DNA from: Mycobacterium sp. DL99 | GTDB lineage: Bacteria; Actinomycetota; Actinomycetes; Mycobacteriales; Mycobacteriaceae | Assembly (NCBI RefSeq): GCF_004762045.1 | Contig: NZ_SJOM01000007.1 | Coordinates: 3,957,008 to 4,021,007, forward strand | Direction of reading: 5' to 3' | Length of the DNA: 64,000 nt | Shown here: piece by piece, positions 17,338 to 26,000 of the stretch | Layout: each line of letters begins with the position of its first letter | How positions within the stretch are numbered: the first letter of the stretch is position 1 | Notes under the pieces: generated by a model | The model's input: the letters and a program-made list of their open reading frames with translations, nothing else | Told to the model about the DNA's origin: nothing | The model's database searches: none | Position numbers and translations under genes: made by a program

Positions 17338-18861
17338 TTAGCAGGAGAGGTCGCCCGGCGAGGTTCCGTTGACAAAGAAACCCAGTACCGCGGTGTCCAC
17401 GCAGGCGTCTCCGTTGAACACCACGGTGTGTTGGGTGCCGGTGAAGGAGATCAGCGCCCCGCCCATTTGCCGGGCCAGGTCCACCCCGGCCTGATACGGC
17501 GTGGCCGGGTCCCCGGTGGTGGACACCACCACGACCTTGCCGGGTCCTGGTCCGGTGATCGGGTGCGGCGCCGACGTCGCAGGCACCGGCCACAGTGCAC
17601 AGACGTCGCGGGGCGCATATCCGGTGAACTCGCCGTAGGACATGAACGGTGCCACGGTACGGAGCTGCTGATCGGCGTCGGCCCACACAGCCGGGTCGGT
17701 GGGGAACGGCCTGTCCACGCAGCGGATCGCGGTGAACGCGTCCTGCATGTTCTGGTAGTGCCCGTTTTCGTCGCGGCGCCAGTAGTCGTCGGCGAGCAAC
17801 AGCAGGTCCCCGGCGTCGGTGCCACGCGACAACCCGAGCAGCCCGCTGGTCAGGTAGGGCCAGTACCGCGCCGAGTAGAGGGCGTTGCCGGTGCCGGTGA
17901 TCGCGTCGGCGTAGCCGAGTCCGCGCGGGTCGGAGGTGGCGCCCGGCGTCGTCACCAACGGGTCCACCAGTCGCTGGAACCGGCTGACGAACTGAGCGGG
18001 GTCGGTGCCCAGCGGGCAGTCGGTCGATTTCGCGCAGTCCGCGGCGTAGGTGTCGAACGCCTTCTGGAAGCCGGCGAGCTGGCGGTTGTTCTTGGTGATC
18101 GGATCCTGGCTGGGGTCGATCGCCCCGTCGAGCACCATGGTGCGCACCCGGTCGCCGAACTGTTCGGCGTACGCGCCGCCGAGTTCGGTGCCGTAGGAGA
18201 AGCCCAGATAGTTGATCTGCTCCTCCCCCAGCGCGGCGCGCACCGCATCCATGTCCCGCACCGCCGAGGCGGTGCCCACGTTGGCCAGGAACGGCGCGCC
18301 CATGCGGTCCAGGCACTGCTGGGCGAACTGGCGGTAGACGTCTTCGATGTGGGCGACGCCGGCCGGGCTGTAATCGGCCATCGGCTCGCGGCGGTAGGCG
18401 TCGATCTCGGCGTCTGTCCGGCACCGCAACTCCGGAGTGGAATGCCCGACGCCGCGCGGGTCGAAGCCGACCAGATCGAAATGGTCGGTGAGTGGTGAGC
18501 CGGCCAGCGCGGCGCCCATGCCGGCGACGGTGTTCACCGCCGAGGCGCCGGGGCCGCCGGGGTTGATGAACAACGCGCCGATCCGCTCACCGCTGGCCGG
18601 TATCCGGATGACCGCCAATTGCGCTTGTGCGCCTTGAGGATCCGGCGAATTCCAGTCCAGCGGTACCGCGACGGAGCCGCATTGTGCGGTCGGGATCGTG
18701 GCCGGATCTTGCACCCAACGGGCGCAACTTCCCCATTCCGGCCCCGATTCCGGTGCGGCCTGTGCGGCCGGTGCGGCGATCGGGCACAGCACAGCGGTTG
18801 CGCCGAGGAGCGCTGCCGCCACAACGCGTATCGCCCCGCCTGCCCACCACACGGCAGTCAT
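17338..18861 (-). CDS. Secreted Hip1-like alpha/beta hydrolase (Rv2223c type)
   Basis: A secreted serine hydrolase/tripeptidyl-aminopeptidase-like protein of about 507 residues. From the ATG at 18861 there is a signal peptide (hydrophobic run to about residue 37, ending APAAQAAP), then the alpha/beta hydrolase domain: NPGGPGAS oxyanion region, GFDPRGVG, nucleophile elbow GFSYGTE, and C-terminal DPATPYQAG and GTQHTVV carrying the Asp and His. Multiple Cys residues suggest disulfides. An upstream in-frame start 20 codons earlier is possible. It lies 89 bp downstream of its paralogue hip1 and is probably a tandem duplicate. Confidence 0.92.
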   Translation of the reverse strand: MTAVWWAGGAIRVVAAALLGATAVLCPIAAPAAQAAPESGPEWGSCARWVQDPATIPTAQCGSVAVPLDWNSPDPQGAQAQLAVIRIPASGERIGALFINPGGPGASAVNTVAGMGAALAGSPLTDHFDLVGFDPRGVGHSTPELRCRTDAEIDAYRREPMADYSPAGVAHIEDVYRQFAQQCLDRMGAPFLANVGTASAVRDMDAVRAALGEEQINYLGFSYGTELGGAYAEQFGDRVRTMVLDGAIDPSQDPITKNNRQLAGFQKAFDTYAADCAKSTDCPLGTDPAQFVSRFQRLVDPLVTTPGATSDPRGLGYADAITGTGNALYSARYWPYLTSGLLGLSRGTDAGDLLLLADDYWRRDENGHYQNMQDAFTAIRCVDRPFPTDPAVWADADQQLRTVAPFMSYGEFTGYAPRDVCALWPVPATSAPHPITGPGPGKVVVVSTTGDPATPYQAGVDLARQMGGALISFTGTQHTVVFNGDACVDTAVLGFFVNGTSPGDLSC

Positions 18862-18950
18862 GGTCCCACGGCGACCGGTAGCGGGTCTGTGCCTGAGGCC
18901 GACCAGAGATCGGCAGGAGACCATCCGGTGACCTTGTCGGCCGGATCCGG

Positions 18951-20468
18951 TCAGCAACGGGTTCCGGGTGGCGGCACCGTCACGTCGAGGAGGTAGGTGG
19001 CGGCGATGTCGTCGATGCACTTGTTGCCCTGGAACACCACGGTGTGCTGGGTGCCTTCGAAGGTCACCAGCGTGCCGCCGAGTTGGCGGGCCAGGTCGAC
19101 ACCGGCCTGGTACGGCGTGGCCGGGTCGTTGGTGGTCGACACGATCAACGTCGGGGGCAGTCCCTTCACCGAGATCTCATGCGGCTTGCTCGTCGGCGGC
19201 ACCGGCCAGAACGCGCAGGTACCCATCGGCGCGTTCCCGGTGAATTCGCCGTAGCTCATGAACGGCGCCACCTCGCGGGCCCGCCGGTCCTCGTCGACGA
19301 CGGTGGCCCGGTCGGTGATCGCGGGCTTGTCCACGCAGTTGACCGCGACCCGTACGTCGGTCGAATTGTTGTAGTGGCCCTTGGCATCTCGGCCCATGTA
19401 GAGGTCGGCCAGCGCCAGCATCACATCGCCGTTGCCGTTCTTCAGCCCGGTCAGGCCCTCGGTCAGGTGCCGCCACAGATTCGGCGAGTACAGCGGCAGG
19501 ATGGTGCCCACGGTGGCGTCGCTGTAGCTCAGCCCGCGCGAATCGCGCGTCTTGGCCGGGTGTTCCACCAGCGGATCGACCAGGCTCTTGTACACCTCGA
19601 CGGCCTTGGCCGGATCCGTGCCCAGCGGGCAGTCGGGGTTCTTCGTGGCGCAGTCGGTGGCGTAATCGTCGAAGGCCTTCTGGAACGCGGCCGCCTGACG
19701 GATGTCTTCCTCCACCGGGTCCGCATTGGGGTCGACGGCTCCGTCGAGGATCATCGCGCGGACCTTCTCCGGGAACTGCTCGGCGTAGGTCGCGCCGATC
19801 CGGGTGCCGTAGGAGTAACCCAGGTAGGTCAGCTTGTCGTCGCCGAGTGCGACCCGGATCGCATCCAGATCCTTGGCGACGTTCTCGGTGCCGACGTTCT
19901 CCAGGAACTCCTTGCCCATCTTGTCGACGCAGCGCTGGACGAAGTCCTTGGTTTCCTTCTCCAGGTGCTCGACGCCTTCGGGCGTGTATTCGACGGTCGG
20001 GTCGGCCCGCAGCCGGTCGTTGTCGTCGTCGGAGTTGCACCACACCGCAGGCGTCGAGGATCCGACACCACGCGGATCGAACCCGACGATGTCGAAGCGG
20101 TCCTTGACCGACTGCGGCAGGCCGGACAACAGAGAGACGGCCGATTCGACCCCGGATTCACCGGGGCCGCCGGGGTTGATCACCAGTGAGCCGATCTTCT
20201 GGCCCGCTGCCGGGAAGCGGATGATCGCCAGCCGGGCGACTTCGCCTTCCGGCTTGGAGTAGTCGACCGGCACCGACAACATCCCGCATTCGGCGTTGTC
20301 GGGGATCTGCGCGTGATCACCCGAACCGGCGTTGCACGGCAGCCATTGCACCGGCGTGCCGGGCCGCGGGACCGCGATCTTGGCTTCCCCGTCGACCACC
20401 TGGGTGCAGCTCGCCGCGGCCACCGCCGTCACCGCCAGCAGCGCGCCGAACCTCATCCTGAACTTCAT
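18951..20468 (-). CDS. caeA: Hip1/CaeA cell-envelope serine protease
   Basis: The orthologue of Rv2224c (Hip1/CaeA), a cell-envelope serine hydrolase that processes GroEL2 in M. tuberculosis. About 505 residues. The N-terminus is a lipoprotein-type signal (GALLAVTAVAAASC), with the lipid-modified Cys near residue 21. The triad elements are GYSYGTR (Ser), NDPATPY (Asp) and GTQHTVV (His); NPGGPGESG forms the oxyanion region. The ATG at 20468 was preferred over a start six codons upstream because it gives a normal-length signal peptide. Its tandem paralogue follows on the same strand. Confidence 0.94.
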   Translation of the reverse strand: MKFRMRFGALLAVTAVAAASCTQVVDGEAKIAVPRPGTPVQWLPCNAGSGDHAQIPDNAECGMLSVPVDYSKPEGEVARLAIIRFPAAGQKIGSLVINPGGPGESGVESAVSLLSGLPQSVKDRFDIVGFDPRGVGSSTPAVWCNSDDDNDRLRADPTVEYTPEGVEHLEKETKDFVQRCVDKMGKEFLENVGTENVAKDLDAIRVALGDDKLTYLGYSYGTRIGATYAEQFPEKVRAMILDGAVDPNADPVEEDIRQAAAFQKAFDDYATDCATKNPDCPLGTDPAKAVEVYKSLVDPLVEHPAKTRDSRGLSYSDATVGTILPLYSPNLWRHLTEGLTGLKNGNGDVMLALADLYMGRDAKGHYNNSTDVRVAVNCVDKPAITDRATVVDEDRRAREVAPFMSYGEFTGNAPMGTCAFWPVPPTSKPHEISVKGLPPTLIVSTTNDPATPYQAGVDLARQLGGTLVTFEGTQHTVVFQGNKCIDDIAATYLLDVTVPPPGTRC

Positions 20469-20533
20469 GGCTGACCATGCTGCCATGACGCGACATCACC
20501 GCAGGCCGCGCCTGGTCGCGACGCGCAGGGGCG

Positions 20534-21925
20534 CTATCGGGTAGCGGCGAGCAGTTCGTCGAGCGCCACGTGGAAATCGTCGGCCATGTCCCACAGGTCA
20601 GGCAGTAATTCGGGGCAGGACATGATGCCGACGTCGAGCATCCCGGTCAGCGACATCACGGTGATGTTCAGCCCCGATCCGTGGAAGATCGGGCCCAGCG
20701 GGTACATGGCCTTGACCTTGCAGCCCAGGAGGTACAGCGGCTCCTGGGGCCCCGGCACGTTGGAGATGACGAGATTGTGGACGGGTTTGGCCCCGGACAG
20801 CCGGCTGGCCGCGTACACCCGCATCGCGGCGCCGAACACCGCCGGTGCCGCGAACTGCGTCCAGTCCTGAAGCAGCGTCGCACCGATCGCGAAACTGTGT
20901 TGCTTGGCAACCGAATTCGACGCGGCGATGGCCATCAGCCGCTGAGCTGGGTCGTCGATGTTGGTTTCGAGCTTGGAGAACATCCCCGACACCTGGTTAC
21001 GGCCGGGCCGGTCGGAGCGATCGTGCACCGACACCGGCACCATCGCGACCAGAGAGTTCTCCGGTAGTTCGCCGCGGTCGTGCAGGAACGTGCGCAGGAC
21101 GCCGGATACCAGCGCCATCACCACATCGTTGACCTTGACGTCGAAGTGGTTCTTGACGGTCTTGATGTCCTCGAGGTCCAACTGGGCGAATGCGACGCTG
21201 CGCTGGCCGGTGATGTTGGTGTTGAACGCGGTTTTGGGCGCATTGAACGGCGCCGCCATTGCCTGTCCGCTGAATGCCCGGCGCACCGTGTCGACGACCG
21301 TCGTCGCCGTGGTGGGCAGCATATTGGCCAGCTTGAGCGGGCGGGCCGCGAACTTGAGGGCACCGCTGATGGCGATCTCGGCTCCCGAGGCGCCGCCGAC
21401 CCCGTCCACCGGATCGGGCGGCGGCGCGTCGGCCTCGGTGGTGCACAGCTGTGACATCAGGTTGGCCCCGGTGACGCCGTCGACCCCGGCGTGGTGGATC
21501 TTCGTCATCAATGCCAGCCGGCCGCCGTGATGCGCATCAGTGCCCGCGATGTTCTCGATGATCCACATCTCCCACAGCGGCCGGGTCCGGTCCAACGGCA
21601 GCGAGGCGATGTGACCGCAGATCTCGGCCAGCTCGGTGCGCCCGCCGGGGGCGGGCAGCCCGATCCGGTGCAGATGCCGGTTGACGTCAAAGTCCTTGTC
21701 TTCCACCCACACCGGGTGGTCGAGGTTGAACCGGCTGTCGGCCAGCTTCTCCCGGAAATGCGGCATCGCCTTGATACGCAATGAGAGTTCGTCGCGCATC
21801 CGGTCGAACGTGTAGCCGCCCGGCATGGTCGAAGTGTCCAGTTCGAGCACCGAGCACACGTGCATGGGCTGCGCGGCGGTTTCGAGATACAGGAAGCTGG
21901 CGTCGAGTCCGCTGAGCCGTTGCAT
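20534..21925 (-). CDS. Wax ester synthase / diacylglycerol acyltransferase
   Basis: A 463-residue WS/DGAT enzyme that transfers acyl-CoA to diacylglycerol or fatty alcohol for storage lipid. The active-site motif HHAGVDG (MTKIHHAGVDGVTG) is intact, as are the N-terminal LSGLDASFLYLET, PLWEMWIIE, and the C-terminal NVPGPQEPLYL and GLNITVMS blocks characteristic of this family. It lies between the hip1 pair and panB, an insertion relative to the M. tuberculosis order that I recall. Divergent from panB with about 155 bp between. Confidence 0.95.
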   Translation of the reverse strand: MQRLSGLDASFLYLETAAQPMHVCSVLELDTSTMPGGYTFDRMRDELSLRIKAMPHFREKLADSRFNLDHPVWVEDKDFDVNRHLHRIGLPAPGGRTELAEICGHIASLPLDRTRPLWEMWIIENIAGTDAHHGGRLALMTKIHHAGVDGVTGANLMSQLCTTEADAPPPDPVDGVGGASGAEIAISGALKFAARPLKLANMLPTTATTVVDTVRRAFSGQAMAAPFNAPKTAFNTNITGQRSVAFAQLDLEDIKTVKNHFDVKVNDVVMALVSGVLRTFLHDRGELPENSLVAMVPVSVHDRSDRPGRNQVSGMFSKLETNIDDPAQRLMAIAASNSVAKQHSFAIGATLLQDWTQFAAPAVFGAAMRVYAASRLSGAKPVHNLVISNVPGPQEPLYLLGCKVKAMYPLGPIFHGSGLNITVMSLTGMLDVGIMSCPELLPDLWDMADDFHVALDELLAATR

Positions 21926-22080
21926 GCGCTGATGTTAAGGCGCAGCGCGGAAACTGTGAGGAAATCCACTCGAACGTCGCTTTTGCCTTCATTCCCCGCA
22001 GTGGCAGACTGGCAGACGTCCGACGAACCCGGGGACCGCCAGGCGGCCTCGAGGATCGAACCGACCATCAAAGGACGACG

Positions 22081-22926
22081 ATGTCTGAACAGTCTGTTTA
22101 TGGTGCTTCCGATTCTGCCGAAGCCAAGCCGCGCACCAAGGTCCGCACGCTCACGCTGCAGAAATGGAAGTCCGAAGGCCACAAGTGGGCGATGCTCACC
22201 TGTTACGACTACTCCAGTGCGCGGGTATTCGACGAGGCCGAGATTCCGGTGCTGCTGGTCGGCGACTCGGCGGCAAACGTCGTGTACGGCTATGACACGA
22301 CCGTGCCGATCTCCATCGACGAGCTGATCCCGTTGGCGCGCGCGGTCGTCAAGGGCGCCCCGCATGCCCTGGTGATCGCCGACATGCCGTTCGGCAGCTA
22401 CGAGAGCAGCCCGACCCAGGCACTGGCCACCGCCACCCGCTTCATGAAGGAGACCGGCGCGCAGGCGATCAAGCTCGAGGGTGGTGAGCGAATGGCCGAT
22501 CAAATCGCGACGCTGTCTGCCGCCGGCATCCCGGTGGTGGCGCACATCGGCTTCACCCCGCAGAGCGTCAACGGGCTGGGCGGATACCGCGTCCAGGGCC
22601 GCGGCGACGCCGCCGACCAGACGATCCACGACGCGATCGCCGTGCAGGAAGCCGGTGCAATCGCGGTGGTGCTGGAGATGGTGCCCGCCGAGTTGGCCAC
22701 TCAGATCACCGGCAAGCTGACGATCCCGACGGTCGGCATCGGTGCCGGGCCGAATTGCGACGCCCAGGTACTTGTCTGGCAGGACATGGCCGGACTAACC
22801 AGCGGCAAGACCGCGAAGTTCGTCAAGCGCTTCGGTGACGTGGGTGGCGAACTGCACCGCGCGGCAGCGCAGTACGCCCACGACGTGGCGACCGGGGTGT
22901 TCCCGGCCGAAGAGCACAGCTACTGA
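22081..22926 (+). CDS. panB: Ketopantoate hydroxymethyltransferase PanB
   Basis: PanB makes ketopantoate from alpha-ketoisovalerate and methylene-tetrahydrofolate, the first step to pantothenate and CoA. At 281 residues it equals the M. tuberculosis enzyme. Family signatures: MLTCYDYSSARVFDEA, VGDSAANV (metal-binding Asp), DMPFGSYE (second Asp), KLEGG, HIGFTPQS, EMVPAELA with the catalytic Glu, and GIGAGPNCDAQVLV. The start ATG at 22081 is unambiguous. A MarR gene converges on its end. Confidence 0.98.
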   Translation: MSEQSVYGASDSAEAKPRTKVRTLTLQKWKSEGHKWAMLTCYDYSSARVFDEAEIPVLLVGDSAANVVYGYDTTVPISIDELIPLARAVVKGAPHALVIADMPFGSYESSPTQALATATRFMKETGAQAIKLEGGERMADQIATLSAAGIPVVAHIGFTPQSVNGLGGYRVQGRGDAADQTIHDAIAVQEAGAIAVVLEMVPAELATQITGKLTIPTVGIGAGPNCDAQVLVWQDMAGLTSGKTAKFVKRFGDVGGELHRAAAQYAHDVATGVFPAEEHSY

Positions 22927-22935
22927 TTCTCGGCT

Positions 22936-23367
22936 TCAGGCCAGCGCGTCACCGAGTTTGATGAGTAACCGGGTGAGCGTTGCCTTGTCCTCACTGGTGA
23001 GGCCGGCGAACATCTCGTGTGCAGCGGCGATGTAGTCGGCCCGCCAGTGCCGGGCCTGCTCCTGCCCCTCGGCCGTCGTCGTCAATCGCACTGCCCGGCG
23101 GTCGTTTTCATCGGGTGCACGGACCACCAGCCCTTCGCGCACCAGAGCCTCGACGAGGGTTGATGCGGTGGCTTGGGTGACACCGACCGCCCGGGCCACC
23201 TCGGCTGAGCGGACCGGTTGCATCCGTTCGATCTCGGCGAGCAGCTTGGACCGCGGGGTCGACACGCCGCGGTCGCCGAGGCGCTCGTCGAATGCGCGGA
23301 CAACGGATTTGGCAGCGCGCCCGAAAGCGTCGGCCAGTTCTGCCGCGCTCCGTTGCTCGTCATTCAC
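22936..23367 (-). CDS. MarR-family transcriptional regulator
   Basis: A 143-residue winged-helix regulator of the MarR type: helices with RSAEVARAVGVTQATASTLVEALVREG form the HTH and DENDRRAVRLTTTAEG the wing. The start is GTG at 23367 with a GGAGGAG site 7 nt upstream. It is divergent from an aldo-keto reductase, and the 88-bp intergenic region holds a perfect palindrome and two direct repeats, so it most likely represses that gene and itself, with release by an aldehyde, ketone or other ligand. The ligand is unknown. Confidence 0.92.
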   Translation of the reverse strand: MNDEQRSAAELADAFGRAAKSVVRAFDERLGDRGVSTPRSKLLAEIERMQPVRSAEVARAVGVTQATASTLVEALVREGLVVRAPDENDRRAVRLTTTAEGQEQARHWRADYIAAAHEMFAGLTSEDKATLTRLLIKLGDALA

Positions 23368-23406
23368 GACGGTTCTCCTCCGACCTGTTGACGGAGAATA
23401 TCAGTG

Positions 23407-23443
23407 CTCATATAGTTTGATCTCATATAGTTAGAGATCTAAC
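23407..23443. promoter_or_regulatory. Probable MarR operator
   Basis: Two 11-bp direct repeats CTCATATAGTT occur at 23407-23417 and 23422-23432, 15 bp apart. The second runs into the inverted repeat GTTAGA-GA-TCTAAC (23430-23443). The AT-rich site lies 13-49 bp before the aldo-keto reductase start, as expected for repression by the divergent MarR protein. Confidence 0.65.
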
Positions 23444-23455
23444 GAAGGGTCCGCC

Positions 23456-24349
23456 ATGACCTACCCGCAGACGTTCTCGCTGGGGTCGCTGGTCGTCCGA
23501 CGCGTCGGATTCGGCGCGATGCAGTTGCCCGGGCCCGGAGTGTTCGGCCCGCCGCAACACCACGACCAGGCGGTCGCGGTGTTGCGCCGCGCCGTCGAAC
23601 TCGGTGTCGACCACATCGATACCGCCCAGTTCTACGGGCCGGATGTCGCCAACGAACTCATCCGGGAAGCGCTGTACCCCTACCCGCAGAACCTGGCGCT
23701 TGTCACCAAGGTCGGTGGCAGGCGCGACGCCCAGGCCAACTGGCTCCCGGCGCAACAACCCGCCGAACTGCGGCACAGCATCGAAGAGAACCTGCGCACC
23801 CTGGGGGTCGACCAGCTCGCCGTAGTCAACCTGCGGCTCTTCGGGGCCGACATCGGAGGTCCCGCCGAGGTCGACCACGGGTTGTTCGAGCAGCAACTGG
23901 ACACCCTGATCACGGCCCGCGATGAAGGACTCATCGCCGGCATCGGGCTGAGCAGCGCCTCACGCGAGCACGTGGAGATTGCGCTGGAGCGCACCGAGAT
24001 CGCGTGCGTGCAGAACGCCTACAACCTCGCCGACCGCACCTCGCAGCCCGTGCTCGACCTGTGCATCGAACGCGACATCGCCTTCGTCCCGTTCTTTCCG
24101 CTGGGTTCGGCGTTCGCCGCGGACAATCCGGTCCTGGGCCATCCGACGATCCGGCGGGTGGCCACCGAACTGGGACGTACGCCCGCGCAGATCGCGTTGG
24201 CGTGGACGTTGAATGTCGCGCCGAACGTGCTGCTGATTCCCGGGACGTCCTCGATTGTCCACCTGGAGGAGAACCTGGCTGTCGCAGATATCGAGCTGCC
24301 CGCAGATCTCACCATCGAACCGGCCGCTGCCGGCCCGGCGGCCGGCTAG
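23456..24349 (+). CDS. Aldo/keto reductase
   Basis: A 297-residue NADPH-dependent aldo/keto reductase with a (beta/alpha)8 barrel. Motifs: GFGAMQLPGPGVFG, the DHIDTAQFYG block with catalytic Asp and Tyr, ALVTKVGG with the catalytic Lys, GLSSASREHVE, and the C-terminal IPGTSSIVHLEEN cofactor-phosphate site. Substrate unknown. It starts at ATG 23456, directly after the putative MarR operator, and overlaps the convergent enoyl-CoA hydratase gene by 4 bp. Confidence 0.94.
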   Translation: MTYPQTFSLGSLVVRRVGFGAMQLPGPGVFGPPQHHDQAVAVLRRAVELGVDHIDTAQFYGPDVANELIREALYPYPQNLALVTKVGGRRDAQANWLPAQQPAELRHSIEENLRTLGVDQLAVVNLRLFGADIGGPAEVDHGLFEQQLDTLITARDEGLIAGIGLSSASREHVEIALERTEIACVQNAYNLADRTSQPVLDLCIERDIAFVPFFPLGSAFAADNPVLGHPTIRRVATELGRTPAQIALAWTLNVAPNVLLIPGTSSIVHLEENLAVADIELPADLTIEPAAAGPAAG

Positions 24350-25131
24350 GCGAAGTCGGGCTTGCGCTTGGCCAGGAACGCGTCGACACCTTCGCGGCCG
24401 TCGGCCGAGTTGGCCCGCTCCGCGATGAACCGGGCTTCGGCGGCCATCTGCTCTTCGAGGCTGTTCTTGAACGACGACACCAGCAGGGACTTGACCGCGC
24501 CGTTGGATCCGCCGGAACCCACCGCCACCTGCTCGGCCAGTTTCGTGGCCCGGTCAGCCAGGTCGTCGCCGGCGACGACCTCGGTGACCAGTCCCCACTC
24601 CTGCGCCTCGGCGGCCGAGAGCGTGCGGTTGGTCAGGATGAGCTCCTGGGCCCGGCGCAGGCCGACCAGTCGCGGCAGGTGGTAGGACGCGCTGCCGTCG
24701 GGGCTCAGCCCAACCTTGGTGTAGGCCATGGTGAAGGTCGCGGACTCGGCGGCCAGCACCAGGTCGCCGGTCACCGCGAGGCTGAATCCTGCGCCGGCCG
24801 CGGTGCCGTTGACCGCGGTGATCAGCACGGCATTCATCCGGGCGAACGACGAGATGGCCTGGTGCAGGTCGTCGGCGACGCCCTTGATGAAGCGGCCACG
24901 GTCGGGCGCGGTGGCAAAGGATTTCAGGTCGCCGCCCGCGCAGAAGAACCGGCCCGCACCGGTCAGCACCACGGCCTTGGTCGCCGGCGTGTCGCAGCGC
25001 CGGGCGGCGTCGGCCAGTTCGCGAGTCATGGTGTCGTTCATGCCATTCGCGGCGTCCGGCCGGTTCAGCGTGATGCGCGCGACGGCGCCGGACTGCTCGA
25101 ACGAGATGGCTTCATAGGTGGGCTCGGTCAC
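24346..25131 (-). CDS. Enoyl-CoA hydratase/isomerase family protein
   Basis: A 261-residue crotonase-fold enzyme acting on acyl-CoA. It shows LTGAGRFFCAGGDLKSF (oxyanion strand), NGTAAGAGFSLAVTGDLVLAA and YTKVGLSPDGSASYHLPRLVG; the usual hydratase Glu in the second active-site position is replaced here by a Pro-Asp-Gly-Ser stretch, so isomerase or dehalogenase-type chemistry is also possible. The GTG at 25131 is chosen because it falls 10 bp after the TetR stop codon; extending further would overlap that gene. Probably co-transcribed with the TetR gene. Confidence 0.9.
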   Translation of the reverse strand: MTEPTYEAISFEQSGAVARITLNRPDAANGMNDTMTRELADAARRCDTPATKAVVLTGAGRFFCAGGDLKSFATAPDRGRFIKGVADDLHQAISSFARMNAVLITAVNGTAAGAGFSLAVTGDLVLAAESATFTMAYTKVGLSPDGSASYHLPRLVGLRRAQELILTNRTLSAAEAQEWGLVTEVVAGDDLADRATKLAEQVAVGSGGSNGAVKSLLVSSFKNSLEEQMAAEARFIAERANSADGREGVDAFLAKRKPDFA

Positions 25132-25141
25132 GGCCCGAACT

Positions 25142-25840
25142 CTAGCGGGCCGGGGTCTGCGGCGGTCGCACGCCCAGCCGGGCTGCGGTGGCCCGCACCA
25201 GCGGGCCCAACTCGCCGCCGAACCCGAGGATCCGCAGCGCCCCCTCCCCGATCGCCCAGGGCTGAGCCGGCGTGCTCTCGACGTCGTCGGAACGGCTGTT
25301 GACCACCGATTCCACCAGTCGAAACGGCAGGTCTGCGGCATCGGGCGGCCCTGCGCATTCGGTGATCACCGCCTCCGACAGCCTGCGGTACACCTCGCGC
25401 AGCTCGGCGCGCCGGCGCCGGAACGGCTCGAACCGGTCGGTGCGCAGCTCGGGAAGCAGATACAAGGCGCCCAGATTCCACCGGCCGGCACACAGCTGGT
25501 GTGCATCGGCCACCGCGAGCGTGTGCAGATGCTGTGCCGCGGGCCCCGTGCTGTCGAGTAGCTCGGCGCCCAGTTCCAGGGCCTCGTCGACGGTGCCGGC
25601 CAGGAGCGCGTCCAGAATGTCGTCCTTGGTGGCGAAATGGTGATACAGCGAGGCCTGCCGTACCCCCACTTCGTCGGCGATGCGCCGGGTCGAGGTGCTG
25701 GCGTAACCGTGGGTGGTGAACAGCTCGGCGGCGGCATCGAGGATCTGTTCACGGGCAGTCGTGCCCGGTCGGCGGGGCCGCTCCAGCCGTGGGCGTCCAC
25801 GCCCGGCAGCGGCGTTCGCCGGTGTCGTCTCAGCCGCCAT
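25142..25840 (-). CDS. TetR-family transcriptional regulator
   Basis: A 232-residue TetR protein. The N-terminal ~25 residues are Arg/Pro-rich; the HTH spans TAREQILDAAAELFTTHGYASTSTRRIADEVGVRQASLYHHF, with a diverged C-terminal ligand domain. It precedes the enoyl-CoA hydratase gene by 10 bp, suggesting an acyl-CoA or lipid ligand and joint transcription. No clear palindrome was found immediately upstream. Confidence 0.92.
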   Translation of the reverse strand: MAAETTPANAAAGRGRPRLERPRRPGTTAREQILDAAAELFTTHGYASTSTRRIADEVGVRQASLYHHFATKDDILDALLAGTVDEALELGAELLDSTGPAAQHLHTLAVADAHQLCAGRWNLGALYLLPELRTDRFEPFRRRRAELREVYRRLSEAVITECAGPPDAADLPFRLVESVVNSRSDDVESTPAQPWAIGEGALRILGFGGELGPLVRATAARLGVRPPQTPAR

Positions 25841-26000
25841 GTCAGCAACAGTAGGAGACCCCTACGGACACGGCCGACAGCGCGGTGGGCGGTGCGGCAA
25901 GTCTTGATACTGCTGTGACCAGACACCGGTCGTGGCACCCACCCGGATATGGCACGCTGGTGCCATCCCGATCCGCCTCCGGTGCACAGCGAAGGTGACT

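Noticed and set aside
17338..20468. Tandem hip1-like genes as one gene split by a frameshift
   Set aside because: Each has its own signal peptide and complete Ser-Asp-His set, matching Rv2223c and Rv2224c.
24346..25341. Enoyl-CoA hydratase start at 25341
   Set aside because: This would extend over 60 residues of Arg/Pro-rich sequence antisense-like within the TetR gene; the GTG at 25131 fits the family length.
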